The notes beneath the pieces were generated by a model. The model was given only the letters and a program-made list of their open reading frames with translations, ran no database searches and was not told where the DNA came from. From Malus domestica (taxonomy: Eukaryota > Streptophyta > Magnoliopsida > Rosales > Rosaceae): a DNA stretch of 64,000 bases. This document shows, piece after piece, positions 20,353 to 32,489 of the stretch; position 1 is the first letter of the stretch, and each line of letters starts with the position of its first letter. The stretch is from NCBI RefSeq assembly GCF_042453785.1, contig NC_091671.1, forward strand, positions 6,270,001-6,334,000, written 5' to 3'. The position numbers were made by a program, and so were the translations under genes.

Positions 20353-21629
20353 GATGTCTCTGTTCACAAAAGAAGTGTTCCTCTTTTAATGATTTTTTAT
20401 AAGGGTAATGCAATGACGTGTCATCAATAAAAAAATAAATACTTTAATTAATACTTAAGTAATAATTTAATCATCAACAACTATATTATTCTATTTACAA
20501 AATTTAATTTTAAATTTTAATATCTCTAGTATTACTCTTTTTATAATTACTAAAGTTGCAATATCCTACATGATAATTTCAAATGATCAATTGATTCGGT
20601 CAAATGCAATTGATGGTGGTAATGCAATATCCTACAAGATAATGGTGGTTAGGTACCATCTAGCTAGAAAATTAAGGGCATGGTGTCCTATTTAATTTTT
20701 TTTTATCATTTTTAAAAACATTTCTTAAGAACATTTTTTGAAAATAAATTTCTTTAATACTCAAAAACTTGATTGGTTTGTAATTTAAAATTTTTAAATC
20801 TTACGACTTAAACTAGACAAAGAGAAAGAAGGGAGAAGATAGGACGAGATAGAGAGGAAGATGAGTGAGAGAAAGAACCGAAACAATGAAGAGAATTGGA
20901 GGAGAAACGAAAAAGTTAAAAGAAAAAAAAAGGAAAGAGAAAGAAGAAAAGAGAGAGATAGATTTGGAGTGTGAAGGGATGATGAAGAGAAAAGAAATGA
21001 GTGAGTTTAAGTTTAAAAATTCTAAAAACTCACTTTTTATATTTTTAGAGAATAGACGATATTTTTTAGTTAGTCTTAAGTTCAGTTTTTTAAAATAGTT
21101 ATACCAAATAAGTTTTTAAAGTCTAAAACTTTAAGATTATTTTTTAATTTAAAAAGTGGAATTTAAGTTGAATACCAAGCCCTAAACTTTTATGTGTTTT
21201 GACTCTTGTTGGTTGCCGACATAGTCTTTTGACTCTTTTCGCATCTATAACTACTAGAAAAACCGGGACGTGAACTGTGGTGGGCTGAGTATATTGGTTT
21301 TATAAGCAACACCGTACTTACCACATTTATATTAATTTTTTTGGCACTAGGACCAACTAATAAATGTGAGTTTCATTTTTATTAAAAATTGATATAAATA
21401 TAGTATGAAAAATGTGGTAAAAATAACGTTTTGTAGTTTTATTTGAGTGTGGGGGCATGTACCCAGTCTTGCCTTGGCTAGCTCGAAGAGGTCTTTTAGT
21501 GTGTCGAAAACGAACGTTGCACTAAATGTAATAATATAACTAATTAATTTTTTTTAAATTCTAACCAACTGTATTATAGAAGTTAGTGTAGACATATTGT
21601 TGATATCGAAAAATTTCTCCCAGCGACAA
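20353..21629. other. Spacer of UGT unit II
   Basis: AT-rich DNA with a purine-rich region (about 20815-21000). It is repeated in part at 7200-8700 and 29110-29880. No gene seen; the short frame at 20865-21098 is low-complexity purine sequence. Confidence 0.6.
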
Positions 21630-21869
21630 AATAGAGAGTACGTAAGCAATGATTCATGGGAGAGCCATATAATATTTAAGTTTTATATATATACATCCTT
21701 TTGCCGTACTCTTTTTCGCATTTTGCAGTTTAATACGTAGTTCAAATTAAGCATTTTTATCCCATAGAAGAATATCACTATATGTATGTGTGTGGTTGAT
21801 GTGCAAAGAAAGTAGGAAGTAGAAAGTAGAAAGTAGAAACCAGAAAGAGTGAAAGAACAACCGAGAAAG
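21630..21869 (+). promoter_or_regulatory. UGT-B core promoter and leader
   Basis: An uninterrupted form of the conserved block: CCATATAATATTTAAG near 21666, a TATA run at about 21684-21693, then TTTGCAGTTTAATACG and a leader of about 150 bp. The leader has several upstream ATGs, including a 7-codon frame at 21799-21822. The transcription start is inferred only. Confidence 0.5.
21799..21822 (+). other. Short upstream ORF in the UGT-B leader
   Basis: ATG followed by six codons and TAG, 47 bp before the main start. An equivalent frame is at 30073-30096 before UGT-C. In UGT-A the same ATG (10049) has no stop and runs in frame into the enzyme. Such frames can lower translation, but no effect is shown here. 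Confidence 0.4.
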
Positions 21870-23688
21870 ATGAAGAAAGTGGAACTAGTGTTCATCCCAG
21901 CACCAGGAGCAGGCCACCTTGTACCAACGCTGCAATTCGCAAAGCGTTTGATCGATCGCAACGACAGAATTTCGATCACCATTCTTGCCATCCAGTCATT
22001 CTACCCAACCACTCTAAGTTCATACACAAAATCGATTGCAGCCTCAGAACCCCGAATCCGATTCATTGATGTCCCACAACCTCAATATCGACCTCCGCAA
22101 GAGATGTACAAGTCACGAGCAAAGATCTTCTCTCTTTACATTGAGAGTCACGTCCCCAGTGTCAAGAAAATCATCACCAACCTCGTCTCCTCTAGTGCTA
22201 ATAGTTCAGATTCGATTCGTGTTGCTGCTTTGGTAGTTGATTTATTCTGTGTGTCCATGATTGATGTGGCCAAAGAACTCAATATTCCTTCTTATCTTTT
22301 CCTGACAAGCAATACAGGATATCTAGCTTTCATGCTCAACCTTCCAATTCTTCATGAAAAAAACCAGATTGCTGTTGAAGAATCCGATCCCGATTGGTCA
22401 ATCCCAGGTATGTTTCTGACAATCACAAGTGTTTTTTAATGCGTTTAACATGAAAAGTTACAAGTGTTTCTAAGTCATAAAGACTCTTTCTGGAGAAGCA
22501 CATGCAAGTGGTTTCTTCACGAAGCATTTCAAGTCATTTTTCAGGAAGCAATTGACTTTTTAATAAACAAAAATCAGCATGTCATATGAAATCATTTCTA
22601 GCATAGATGTTTAGAGTAAAAGTGCTTTCTGCAAAATGAAATTTCACTGTATCAAACGAGTACAATGCTATCTCCACCGAAAAAGACCAACATGTCCAAT
22701 GTTTAAAGATGCGCCCCCTTAGACTTCATTGCAGTTGAAAAGTTGTGATTTCTTGGAGTTTGATTCTTACACTGAAAATTTTCGACACTTAGGTATTGTC
22801 CACCCGGTTCCTCCTAGAGTTTTGCCTGTGGCCTTGACAGACGGTAGCTGCTCCGCTTACATCAAGTTGGCTTCAAGATTTAGAGAGACTAGAGGCATTA
22901 TAGTAAACACATTTGTAGAGTTAGAGACACACGCTATCACATTGTTTTCCAATGACGACCGAGTCCCTTCACTGTACCCAGTCGGGCCAGTGATCGACCT
23001 GGATGACGGTCAGGCACATTCCAACCTAGACCAGGCACAGCGCGACAAGATCATCAAATGGCTTGATGACCAGCCTCAGAAATCTGTTGTGTTTTTGTGT
23101 TTTGGTAGCATGGGAAGCTTTGGGGCAGAGCAAGTGAAGGAAATAGCTTTAGGGCTTGAACAAAGTGGGCAGAGGTTTTTATGGTCCCTGCGCATGCCGT
23201 CCCCCAAAGGCACCGTCCCAAGTGATTGCTCAAATCTTGAAGAAGTTTTGCCAGATGGGTTCTTGGAGAGGACCAATGGGAAGAAAGGGTTGATATGTGG
23301 GTGGGCCCCACAGGTGGAGGTCCTGACCCACAGTGCAACCGGAGGGTTCTTGTCGCACTGCGGGTGGAACTCGATCTTGGAGAGCTTGTGGCATGGCGTC
23401 CCTATTGCGACGTGGCCCATGTATGCAGAGCAGCAGCTCAATGCTTTCTGGATGGTGAGGGAGTTGGGGATGGCGTTGGAGATGAGGCTGGATTACAAGA
23501 CAGGCAGCGCTGACGTGGTGGGGGCGGACGAGATTGAGAGGGCTGTGGTTGGTGTGATGGAGAAGGATAGTGAGGTGAGGAAGAAGGTGGAAGAGATGGG
23601 AAAGATGGCTAGAAAAGCTGTGAAGGATGGAGGGTCTTCATTTGCTTCTGTTGGGAGATTTATTGAGGATGTGATTGGTGAGAATTAG
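21870..23688 (+). CDS. UGT71K: UGT-B: UDP-glycosyltransferase, UGT71 family (2 exons)
   Basis: Exons 21870-22407 and 22793-23688 encode 477 residues. The intron is 385 bp and splits Gly180, as in copy A. The catalytic His16 (PAPGAGH), Asp124 and a complete PSPG box (350-393, WAPQ to AEQ, HCGWNS present) are all in place, so it should be active, most likely with UDP-glucose. Differences from A are scattered: FYPTT for YFPTT near residue 44, QYRPP in the acceptor-side loop, EVLTHSA in the PSPG box, and Trp for Arg after LNAF. ATG 21870 is the only in-frame start; an upstream short frame ends in TAG. A 2.0 kb solo LTR begins 80 bp past the stop and may fall in the 3' UTR. The acceptor substrate cannot be read from sequence. 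Confidence 0.93.
22440..22660. repeat. MITE-like insert in the UGT-B intron
   Basis: The same insert as in UGT-A (10677-10895) and UGT-C, at the same place in the intron, bounded by GCGTTTAACAT and TGTATCAAACGA. Confidence 0.55.
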
Positions 23689-23768
23689 GGTTTTAAGTAG
23701 TGGTTGTTAATTTTTTAAGTTTAAGAACTCATGAATGTACTAATTTTTCCTTGTTCTTGTATGTTGAT

Positions 23769-25781
23769 TGATGCGATGAAAGTTAAGCACGCACATTAAA
23801 CCCTATTTTGACAATTGTAGTATATGTATAAGTACGGATTATTCTGGACCGGGGATTAGGAGGGATTGCTAATCTAAACTAAACTGACTTACAAAAAGAA
23901 ACTTAAAAACACTTAACTAGACTCTATAGACTCAAAACACTTAAAAACACAAACTAAAACAAATTCTAACTAATTAGACACACTAAAGTAAAGGGGAATT
24001 GAGTTTTGGACGAATTTGAAATAAACAAGCAAGTTATAAAACTAGGCAGATTCTAAAATGAATTTGAGAAATAAAATGATGGATGAATTAGTTAGAGGTC
24101 CATTCTTCACACATGACACTCTTGTACATGAATCGATTTCCAATTGCTTTTTAATAAACTATTATGCTGAACACCCCAGATTAACCGTGATGCACAAATT
24201 AACCATCAGATTTTCATTTACTCATTGAATTGGATGAATGCATGCGACAACCTAAATCATTATCTAAAAGTCCCCTATATGAATGCATAATAGAGATACA
24301 ATCAGAGATCATTACGTTCAATGAAAATCATAAGTGTTGACGAGGCAATTATAACTATGAATGCATGATACAATTGCCAAGAATTCAATTAACGTGATTG
24401 TGATAAACAACCTTTACTACTCATGAATATAAACTTGTAACGATTAGGTGAAACTCATTTATATTCTAGCATCTAATTCATGCATGAAAATTAAGTATGC
24501 ATCCTTAATAAACATACAAGAATCAGTTATGAATAAAATAGATAATTGAATTGCAATCACAACTTATCAAATCACAATTGGAAGAAATCAATTCATATCT
24601 CAAGCATGTTCATGGCTTCAAACTTCCCCCTAACTAAATGGGGGTTTAGCCACTCATAATTGCAACAAAATCAGAAAATGAATTTAACATTGAAAACAAA
24701 AGAAAGAAAACACTTAAACGCTCAAACGATTCAAGTTGACAGCACGCACGTCCAAGCATTTTCTTTTCCTTCCTTTACTACGGCACAAGGTGTTGGTAAA
24801 TGTTTGAAGGTTTGTTTGTATGGAGGAATGGATGTAAATATGAATGGATGTGTTTGGATGAAGGTTGTATTGAAATGGGAGTGAATGATCTAAAAAAATA
24901 TATGAACTAAATTTATGTTACACACACACTTCCTTTTATAGAGGAAGTGCAAGACAATGGAGGGGGACATAGAGTGGTGTTGAAATGATTCAAAGGTGAA
25001 AGTGAAGTAATGATGCAAAGGTGAAAGTGAAAGTGAAGTAATGATGCAAAACATGGGTAAAATGGAGTGGTGTTGAAATGATTCAAAGGTGAAAGTGAAA
25101 GTGAAGTGGTGTTGAAATGATTCAAAGGTGAAAGTGAAGTAATGATGCAAAGGATGAGGGGTAAAATGGAGTGGTGTTGAAATGATTCAAAGGTGAAAGT
25201 GAAGTAATGATGCAAAGCATGAGGGGTAAAATGGAGTGGTGTTGCAACAATGAATGCAAGTAGGGAACATGAATGATTGTGCACATGGTAGAGAAAGGAA
25301 AGAGAGGTGGAATGGTGTAGAAATGAGTCAAGGGTTAAGGTGGATTGATGATTGATGCAAGAAATTTGGAATGATGGAGGGAACAAGGGTGGTGCTCGGC
25401 AATGAGTGAATGAAATAGACAAGGAATGTTGTTGGAACTTAGGGACATTGAGGATTAGGAAAGATTAGATCAAAATAAGGTAATCTTGACTCATGTTTCT
25501 TCTTTGGTTGCTGAGCTCTTTGTCATTAATTATTCTTTATTTTTAACACATTTCAAGCCTCTTTATTCTTCAATTTCGTCCATCCACCTTGCTCCATGCA
25601 TGTGCTATCCATTCCAAGCCCAAAACTGCTCCAAAATGCAGCAAAATTGTACCTTATTGCTTTATAAGGCCTATGGACCTACAAACACACGAAAATAACT
25701 TAAAATACATAATTAACTAAGAAATAACAACATAAATGAATGAGAACAAGCTAACTCAGTTGCATAAATATGCTCCTATCA
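23769..25781. mobile_element. Solo LTR, about 2.0 kb
   Basis: The insert begins TGATGCGATG and ends CTCCTATCA (TG...CA, with short inverted TGAT/ATCA ends). It is flanked by the duplication TTGAT at 23764-23768 and 25782-25786. The empty site GTATGTTGATTATGAATTT is present after UGT-A at about 11996. There are no internal primer site, polypurine tract or coding domains, so this is one LTR left after recombination of a large LTR element, probably gypsy-type. A minisatellite lies within it. Confidence 0.7.
24965..25245. repeat. Minisatellite in the solo LTR
   Basis: About five imperfect copies of a unit built from GTGGTGTTGAAATGATTCAAAGG, GTGAAAGTGAAG and TAATGATGCAAAG. The unit length varies from roughly 35 to 60 bp. 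On the minus strand it yields His/Phe/Thr-rich open frames that are an artefact of the repeat. Confidence 0.75.
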
Positions 25782-25984
25782 TTGATTATGAATTTATCAG
25801 CTTGTAATTTATATGTTTTAGTTCTACAATGATAAATCAAACAAAACGATTTTGTAAATTTGTTAGGAAAGAGGGTTTTGGAGTTTGTGACATTGAGCCC
25901 CCACGTTGTCGGATGAGATTTAAGTTCAAATCTCGCGGATGAAAGTAGTTGAATAACATTGCTTACAGAAAACGGGATTTTGTA

Positions 25985-27179
25985 AATTCATCTTCATACC
26001 CTGCTTCTTTGTGTAAACATGTATCAAGCCACCAAGACAATTGCTCTCAATTGAGCACAGGCTGCCAGAGTACTAACTAGAGTGACTTCGTCAGGTTTCG
26101 GGCTCTTCCTTTTCTGCAAGTCATGAAAATCGCCAAAGCCTCCTTTGGCTTGTCACTTTGTTCATAAGACGAAATGAGGACATTCCATGCAGCAATGTCT
26201 TGACCAGGCATTGCAGCGAAAACCCACCAAGCCTCATCATAATTTCCTGACTGAACATACCCATCAAGCATTGTAGTCCACGAGAAAATATCCTTCTCCG
26301 ACATCCTATCAAACAATCTTTTCGCTTCCTCAATGCTCCCACATTTCACACACATATCAAGCATAGCATAGCATTGTTCAAAGTCAAGTTCTCTCCATTT
26401 TCATTCCTTTCAATACAAGAACAAACCCACCTCCCAAACTCCAAATCCACCTTCTTTGCGCAAGCTGACAACACACTCACCATCATTCGGCTTCACATTC
26501 TCCTCATCCATCTCCTTAAACAACTCCAAGGCTTCCTCTGGACAGTTCCTCTGCGCAAAAGCCGTGATCATAGAATTCCAAGACACAACATCTTTCTTAG
26601 TAGTCTTCACGAAGACCCACCATGCGAAATCCAAATCCTCGCATGACCCATAGAAATGAACCAGAGAATTGAGAATATCAACATCCGAACCAAGCGAGGC
26701 CTTTATCACCATGCCATGAAACCCTCTTCTGAGCTTCAAAACTCGGAGCTCTGAAGCCGCCTTGATCACAAACGGGTAAGTAAACTTATTGGGACTTTCC
26801 ACACAGCAATAAAGCATTTCCAGAAGTACAAGGATGCTTTCAGTCGGGTCGGTGCTCGACGCATAAGCGAGTATGAGGGTATTCCAAGATAAGAGATTTG
26901 GTTGAGGAATTTGATCGAACACTTGGCATGCATAGCGAGGCTGGAGCTGGAGAAGAGGGCACAGGTGGTGATAAGCTTGCTGGTGGAGTAAGGGTCGGAG
27001 AGAAGGCCTGTACAGAGCATTTGGACGTGGACTTGCTTCAGCTGCTTGAAGCTGGTGCAGTGGTCGATTGAGGAAAGAGGTGGGTCGCTTGAGAAATGAA
27101 GGTCGTTAGTGGCGGTTGGGGATGGAAGGTTTGGTAGGTGACGTGGCAGAGAGATAAGGTGGGTGCTTAGAGTTGCCAT
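25985..27179 (-). pseudogene. OTP81: OTP81-like PPR editing-factor pseudogene, copy 2
   Basis: The ATG at 27179 opens the same OTP81-like N-terminus (motif FKQLKQVHVQMLCTG, then SDPYSTSKLIT), followed by PPR repeats such as [14 protein letters not shown] and [19 protein letters not shown]. At least two frame changes separate 26766-27194, 26410-26922 and 26077-26364. Everything C-terminal to the repeat at about 25985 is gone: the sequence jumps from the UGT 3' flank (ending ACGGGATTTT) straight into the PPR middle, a deletion of about 700 bp relative to copy 1. The E and DYW regions are absent. The functional protein is a plastid editing factor with an N-terminal targeting peptide; this copy cannot supply it. 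Confidence 0.85.
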
Positions 27180-27214
27180 CTCTTCTATAGTCACTCAAGC
27201 TCGTGGTTTTTTAA

Positions 27215-28170
27215 GAGCAACTCCAGCGTGAGAGCTATTTCCAGGCTATTCACTATTTAATCCATCTAATCAATAGTAATTACCCTTAATAAATAGTAAT
27301 TACCTTAGCAATTGTTTTTTGCATCTCCACCCCTGCACTGAATAACCTTGGCAATTGGCAATAAAATATTAATATATTTTTTTTAAATTAATATTATATT
27401 ATTAATTTATATTTTCTTTTTGGTCTTCCCGAAACTTCTACCATTTATCTTTCGTCTTCCTTCCCACTCTCTCACTCCCCTCCCTTCTCTCCTCTACGCC
27501 CACCTAACCCTCTTCGATCCCCTGCACATCCAACATTCCCCTCCTTCTTCGATTCCACTCTTCTTTCCCCTGATCCTTCCCTACCCTACCCACCTCTAGC
27601 TCACCACCATACCCTAACCCCACCCATTTGACGGCCGGTGGTCAACAAAACCCAGATTTACGGCCAGAGAGTCGGTTTGACGGCGGTGGAGAACAAAACC
27701 CAATGGTCGGAGAAGACGGTGGTGGGGAGCACAAACCAAGCGGCCAAATCAATTTTTTAATATTTTCAATTTTTCTTTAAATTTTTGCGTTGAATATGGC
27801 CTCTGTTATGGAATATTTGGTCTGATTTGGATTTTTTTCTACATTTATTGTGGATTCGGATCCCATATGCCATCAGTCTCGGCGACGAACTTCGGCGAGA
27901 GCTGTTAAGTTTGAAGCCAGAGTTTTACATTTTTTTAATTTTTTATTAATTTTTTTTATATTTTTATTAATTTTATATTATGGATGACGTCGTCCTGACG
28001 TCAGCCCACGTCACATGGCCCTCAGGCTCTCGGGCTGGCAATCCTTGCTGGGCATGTTGCTCGGGCCTCGCCTGTCCCTTGGGCTCCCATACGCTAGACC
28101 CTATCCCCCCAGCAATTTGGCCCTGTTTGCTGGCTTGTCCCTCGAGTAACCTCCCCCGTTGGAATTGCTC
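27215..28170. mobile_element. PIF/Harbinger-type non-autonomous element, 956 bp
   Basis: The ends GAGCAACTCCAGCG and GGAATTGCTC are inverted. The 3-bp duplication TAA lies at 27212-27214 and 28171-28173. The ends and the first 150 bp match 8740-9155 and the split copy 48346-52245. A central CT-rich and GC-rich portion contains no transposase frame. It inserted just upstream of the PPR copy 2 start codon. Confidence 0.78.
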
Positions 28171-28237
28171 TAATTGCTCGAAGGAGGTTGTAGCTTGTGA
28201 GAACGCTCCTTAAGTTTTTTGAGGAGGATTGACCTCA

Positions 28238-28427
28238 TGGAATAAGGATTCTCTCTGGATCCTCAAATCGTGTTCGTACATCGTATATTATGTGGTCAAT
28301 TTTTATCAAGTACTATTCATATTTAATTTTAAATAAAAGTATTTAAAATAATTTATACGATGAATAGACACGATTTGAAGATCTCTAAGATCCTCACGAA
28401 GAAAATCCAGAGAGAATCCTCATTCTT
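28238..28427. repeat. Foldback MITE
   Basis: Inverted arms AGGATTCTCTCTGGATCCTC and AATCCAGAGAGAATCCT, continuing inwards through AAATCGTGTTCG/CACGATTTGAAG, with an AT-rich centre. Related in style to 9506-9714. Confidence 0.6.
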
Positions 28428-28439
28428 TAGACTTAACCA

Positions 28440-28760
28440 ATGAACCTATTTAAAGTGACTCATTTTGTACTAGAGAAGCATGTGCATGAACAATGGATTC
28501 ATTTTACCTTCTTAGGTGGGGAAGTTCTAGAAACATTTCCATACTTTGTGCTTGAAGTATTTCACTTAATTTTCTCTACAGTATTGAACTTTGGCGATAT
28601 TTATTATGTACTTTTAGGACCCGAGTCTCCATTATTTGATTATTCACTTAATCTTGTTAGTTATAGGTGCTTTTCTTCTAGTATTCAAGACTCTAAGAAC
28701 ACATCTCTTCTTGTGGATACACATAATATTTTGAGTTTAGTGAATATAAGATTCGAGTGA
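28440..28760 (+). other. Conserved unit segment, unit III
   Basis: Open for 106 codons here but not in the other two copies. No domain recognised. See 18391-18770. Confidence 0.3.
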
Positions 28761-29892
28761 ATGGAAAAGAAAAAACAAAAGATCAATTCCACTTTGAAGA
28801 AACACAATATAAAAATAGACTTGTTTATAAAATTTATTATATAGATGAGAATCAAGAACAAGAAAATTCAAAGTCAAAACTATTTAAAAAAAAGATATTT
28901 TTTCGTTCGAAAAACGTATTGTGATTATTTTTTTTTTTACAATAATCGTTAAAATCGCCCATTACGATATATAGAAAACAATCGATTTGAAAAGTTTGAA
29001 AATTTTGAAATGTCACAAATTTTTTTTAGTATGTCAAAGTGATGGAAAAGAAAGAATATCTTTTACATATCCACCAAGTTTCTATTTTTGAAATGATACA
29101 AAGAGATGTCTCTGTTCACAAAAGAAGTGTTCCCCTTTTAATGAATTTTTATAAGGGTAATGCAATGACGTGTCACCAATAGAAAGTGACAATAGAAAGT
29201 AAACACATTAATCAATACTTAAGTAATAATTCAATCATCAACAACTACATCATTGTATTTATAAAATTTAATTTAAAATTTTAATCTCTCTAGTATTACT
29301 CTTTTTATAATCACTAAAGTTGCAATATCCTACGTGATAATTTCAAATGATCAGTAGGCGGTAATGCAATATCCTACAAAATAATTGTGGTTAGGTACCA
29401 TCTAGCCAGAAAACTGAACTTTTATGTGTTTTTTGTGTGGCTAGTTTTTCTGTTCTTGTTGGTTGCTGCCATGGTCTTTTGACTCTTTTCGCATCTATCA
29501 CTACAAGAAAAACTGGGACGTGAACTGGTGGGCTTATATTCATTGTGGTGGGTTGAGTATATTGGTTTTACAAGCAATGTTATACTTACCACATTTATAT
29601 TACATTTTTCATGGTAGTAGGACCAACTAATACATGTGAGCCTTATTTTTATTAAAAATAATACAAATATGATATGATAAAAATAACATTTTTTTAGTTT
29701 TATTTGAGTGTGGGGGCATGTACCCAGTCTTGCCTTATAGCTAGGAGAGGTATTTTAGTGTGTCAAAAACAAACGTTGCACTAAGTGTAATAATATAACT
29801 AATCGAATTTCTTATTTTAAAGTTCTAACCAATTGTATTATAAAAATGAGTGTAGCCGTGTTGCTGGTATTGAAAAAATTCTCCCAGCGGCA
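28761..29892. other. Spacer of UGT unit III
   Basis: AT-rich spacer matching units I and II. No gene, and none of the larger insertions found in the other units. Confidence 0.6.
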
Positions 29893-30129
29893 AAATAGAC
29901 AGAGTACTTAAGCAATGATGTAGGGGAGGGCCATATAATGTATTAGTTTAATATATATGCAATCAAATCCTTTTGCCGTACACTTTTTCCGCATTTTGCA
30001 GTTTAATACGTAGTTCAAATCAAGCATTTGTATCTAATAGAAGAAGAACATCACTATATTTATGTGTGGTTGATGTGCAAAGAAAGTAGTAAGTAGAAAC
30101 CAGAAAGAGTGAAAGAACAACCGAGAAAG
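29893..30129 (+). promoter_or_regulatory. UGT-C core promoter and leader
   Basis: The conserved block (AAGCAATGATGTAGGGGAGG, CCATATAATG, ATATATATGC) is uninterrupted. A 7-codon upstream frame lies at 30073-30096. The arrangement is as before UGT-B. Confidence 0.5.
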
Positions 30130-31968
30130 ATGAAGAAAGTGGAACTCGTGTTCATCCCATCACCAGGAGCAGGCCACCTTGTACCAACGTTGCAATTCGC
30201 AAAGCGTTTGATCGATCGCAACGACAGAATTTCGATCACCATTCTTGCCATCCAGTCATCCTTCCCAACCACTCTAAGTTCCTACACAAAATCGATTGCA
30301 ACCTCAGAACCCCGAATCCGATTCATTGATGTCCCACAACCTCAAGATCGACCTCCGCAAGAGATGTACAAGTCACGAGCAAAGTTCTTCTCTCTTTACA
30401 TTGAGAGTCACGTCCCCAGTGTCAAGAAAATCATCACCAACCTCGTCTCCTCTAGTTCTAATAGTTCAGATTCGATTCGTGTTTCTGCTTTGGTAGTTGA
30501 TTTCTTCTGTGTGTCCATGATTGATGTGGCCAAAGAACTCAATATTCCTTCTTATCTTTTCCTGACAAGCAATGCAGGATATCTAGCTTTCATGCTCCAC
30601 CTTCCAATTCTTCATGAAAAAAACCAGATTGCTGTTGAAGAATCCGATCCTGAATGGTCAATCCCAGGTATGTTTGTGACAATCACAAGTTCTTTTGGAT
30701 GCGTTTAACATAATTTTTTTAAGTGTTTCTGAGTCATAAAAGCTCTTTCTAGAGAAGCACATGCAAGTGGTTTCTTCACAAAGCATTTCAAGTCCCTTTT
30801 GAGGAAGCAATTGACTTTATAATAAACAAAAATCAACGTGTCATATGAAATCATTTCTAGCATAGGTGCTTACGAGTAAAAGTGCTTTGCAGAAGAAATT
30901 TCACTGTATCAAACGAGTACAATGCTATCTCCCCCCAAAAAGACAAACATGTCCAATGTTTAAAGACGCGTTGTAACAACATATTTTTAGATTTCATTGC
31001 AGTTGAAAAGTTTCGATTTCTTGGAGTTGGATTCTTACACTGAAAGTTTTCGACACTTAGGTATTGTCCACCCGGTTCCTCCTAGAGTTTTTCCAGTGGC
31101 TTTGACAGATGGTAGCTGCTCCGCTTACATCAAGTTGGCTTCAAGATTTAGAGAGACTAGAGGCATTATATCAAACACATTCGTAGAGTTAGAGACACAT
31201 GCTATCACATTGTTTTCCAATGACGACCGAGTCCCTCCAGTGTACCCAGTTGGGCCAGTGATCGACCTGGATGATGGTCAGGCACATTCCAGCCTAGACC
31301 AAGCACAGCGCGACAAGATCATCAAATGGCTTGATGACCAGCCTCAGAAATCTGTTGTGTTTTTGTGTTTTGGTAGCATGGGAAGCTTTAGGGCAGAGCA
31401 AGTGAAGAAAATAGCTTTAGGGCTTGAACAGAGCGGACAAAGGTTTTTATGGTCCCTGCGCATGCCGTCACCCAAAGGCACAGTCCCAAGTGATTGCTCA
31501 AATCTTGAAGAAGTTTTGCCAGATGGATTCTTGGAGAGGACCAATGGGAAGAGAGGGTTGATATGTGGGTGGGCCCCACAGGTGGATATCCTGGCCCACA
31601 GTGCGACCGGAGGGTTCTTGTCACACTGCGGGTGGAACTCGATCTTGGAGAGCTTGTGGCATGGCGTCCCTATTGCGACGTGGCCCATGTGTGCAGAGCA
31701 GCAGCTCAATGCTTTTAGGATGTTGAGGGAGTTGGGGATGGCGTTGGAGATGAGGCTGGATTACATGACCGGCAGCGCTGACGTGGTGGGGGCGGACGAG
31801 ATTGAGAGGGCTGTGGTTGGTGTGATGGAGAAGGATAGTGAGGTGAGGAAGAAGGTGGAAGAGATGGGAAAGTTGGCTAGAAAAGCTGTGAAGGATGGAG
31901 GGTCTTCATTTGCTTCTGCTGGGAGATTTATTGAGGATGTGATTGGTGAGAGTTGGGGTTTTAAGTAG
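30130..31968 (+). CDS. UGT71K: UGT-C: UDP-glycosyltransferase, UGT71 family (2 exons)
   Basis: Exons 30130-30667 and 31061-31968 give 481 residues. The intron is 393 bp, at Gly180. His16, Asp124 (LVVDFF) and a complete PSPG box (350-393) are present. The stop codon used by A, B and D (GAATTAG) reads GAGTTGG here, so the protein ends VIGESWGFK, four residues longer. Other changes are Cys for Tyr in the PSPG box (WPMCAEQ), RAEQVKK before the donor domain, and MLREL for MVREL. All are tolerated positions as far as I can judge. Likely a glucosyltransferase like its neighbours, with possible small differences in specificity. No PPR copy follows; instead part of the PH1 3' flank appears at about 32490. 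Confidence 0.93.
30700..30916. repeat. MITE-like insert in the UGT-C intron
   Basis: Third copy of the intronic insert. Here the left side reads TTTTGGATGCGTTTAACATAA and looks the least altered. Confidence 0.55.
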
Positions 31969-32489
31969 TATGGGTTGCTAATTTTGTAAGTTTAAGAAAT
32001 CTTGAATGTACTAATATCTCCATGTTCTCGTATGCCGTTTATGAATTTATCAGCAAGTAATTTATATGTTTTCCTTCTACAATGATAAAGCAAACGAAAC
32101 GAGTTTGTAAATTTGTTAGGGAAGAGGGACTTTGGAGTTTGTGACATTTGAGTTCCGACGTTGAATCTCGCCAATAAAGTAGTTGAATAAGATCTCGGAA
32201 AAAAAAAAATGAGAAAAATTGGAGTTGAATAATACTATGCCTATATTAAAAGATTTTGGTTATCACATATTAATCAATGATATAAATGCATATACAAGGA
32301 TAGATGAGAATCATATGAGAAAAGATCAAGAAGCTTCCAGATTTTTACAAATTGACATCTTTTCTTGCAGACCAAGAACTTCAGTTTATCATTTACTCAT
32401 TTCTTGCTATCAAATTAACCATAACTTCACTACCCCAAATCAAACCTATTAATCTCCTCGAAGAAGAAACGAAATGAAACCAACCATCT
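31969..32489. other. 3' flank of UGT-C
   Basis: Matches the 3' flanks of A, B and D (AATTTATCAGC block, then AAGCTTCCAG...CTTGCAGACCAAGA). No gene. Confidence 0.6.

Noticed and set aside
20865-21098. A 77-codon Lys/Glu-rich frame
   Set aside because: Comes from a purine-rich spacer tract that is also present, with the frame broken, at about 8000-8280.
24965-25245. CRISPR-like regular repeats
   Set aside because: Repeats are adjacent and imperfect without unique spacers, and the genome is a plant's. They form an ordinary minisatellite.
24890-25422. His/Phe/Thr-rich minus-strand frames of up to 169 codons
   Set aside because: Produced by the minisatellite in the solo LTR; no start context or domain.
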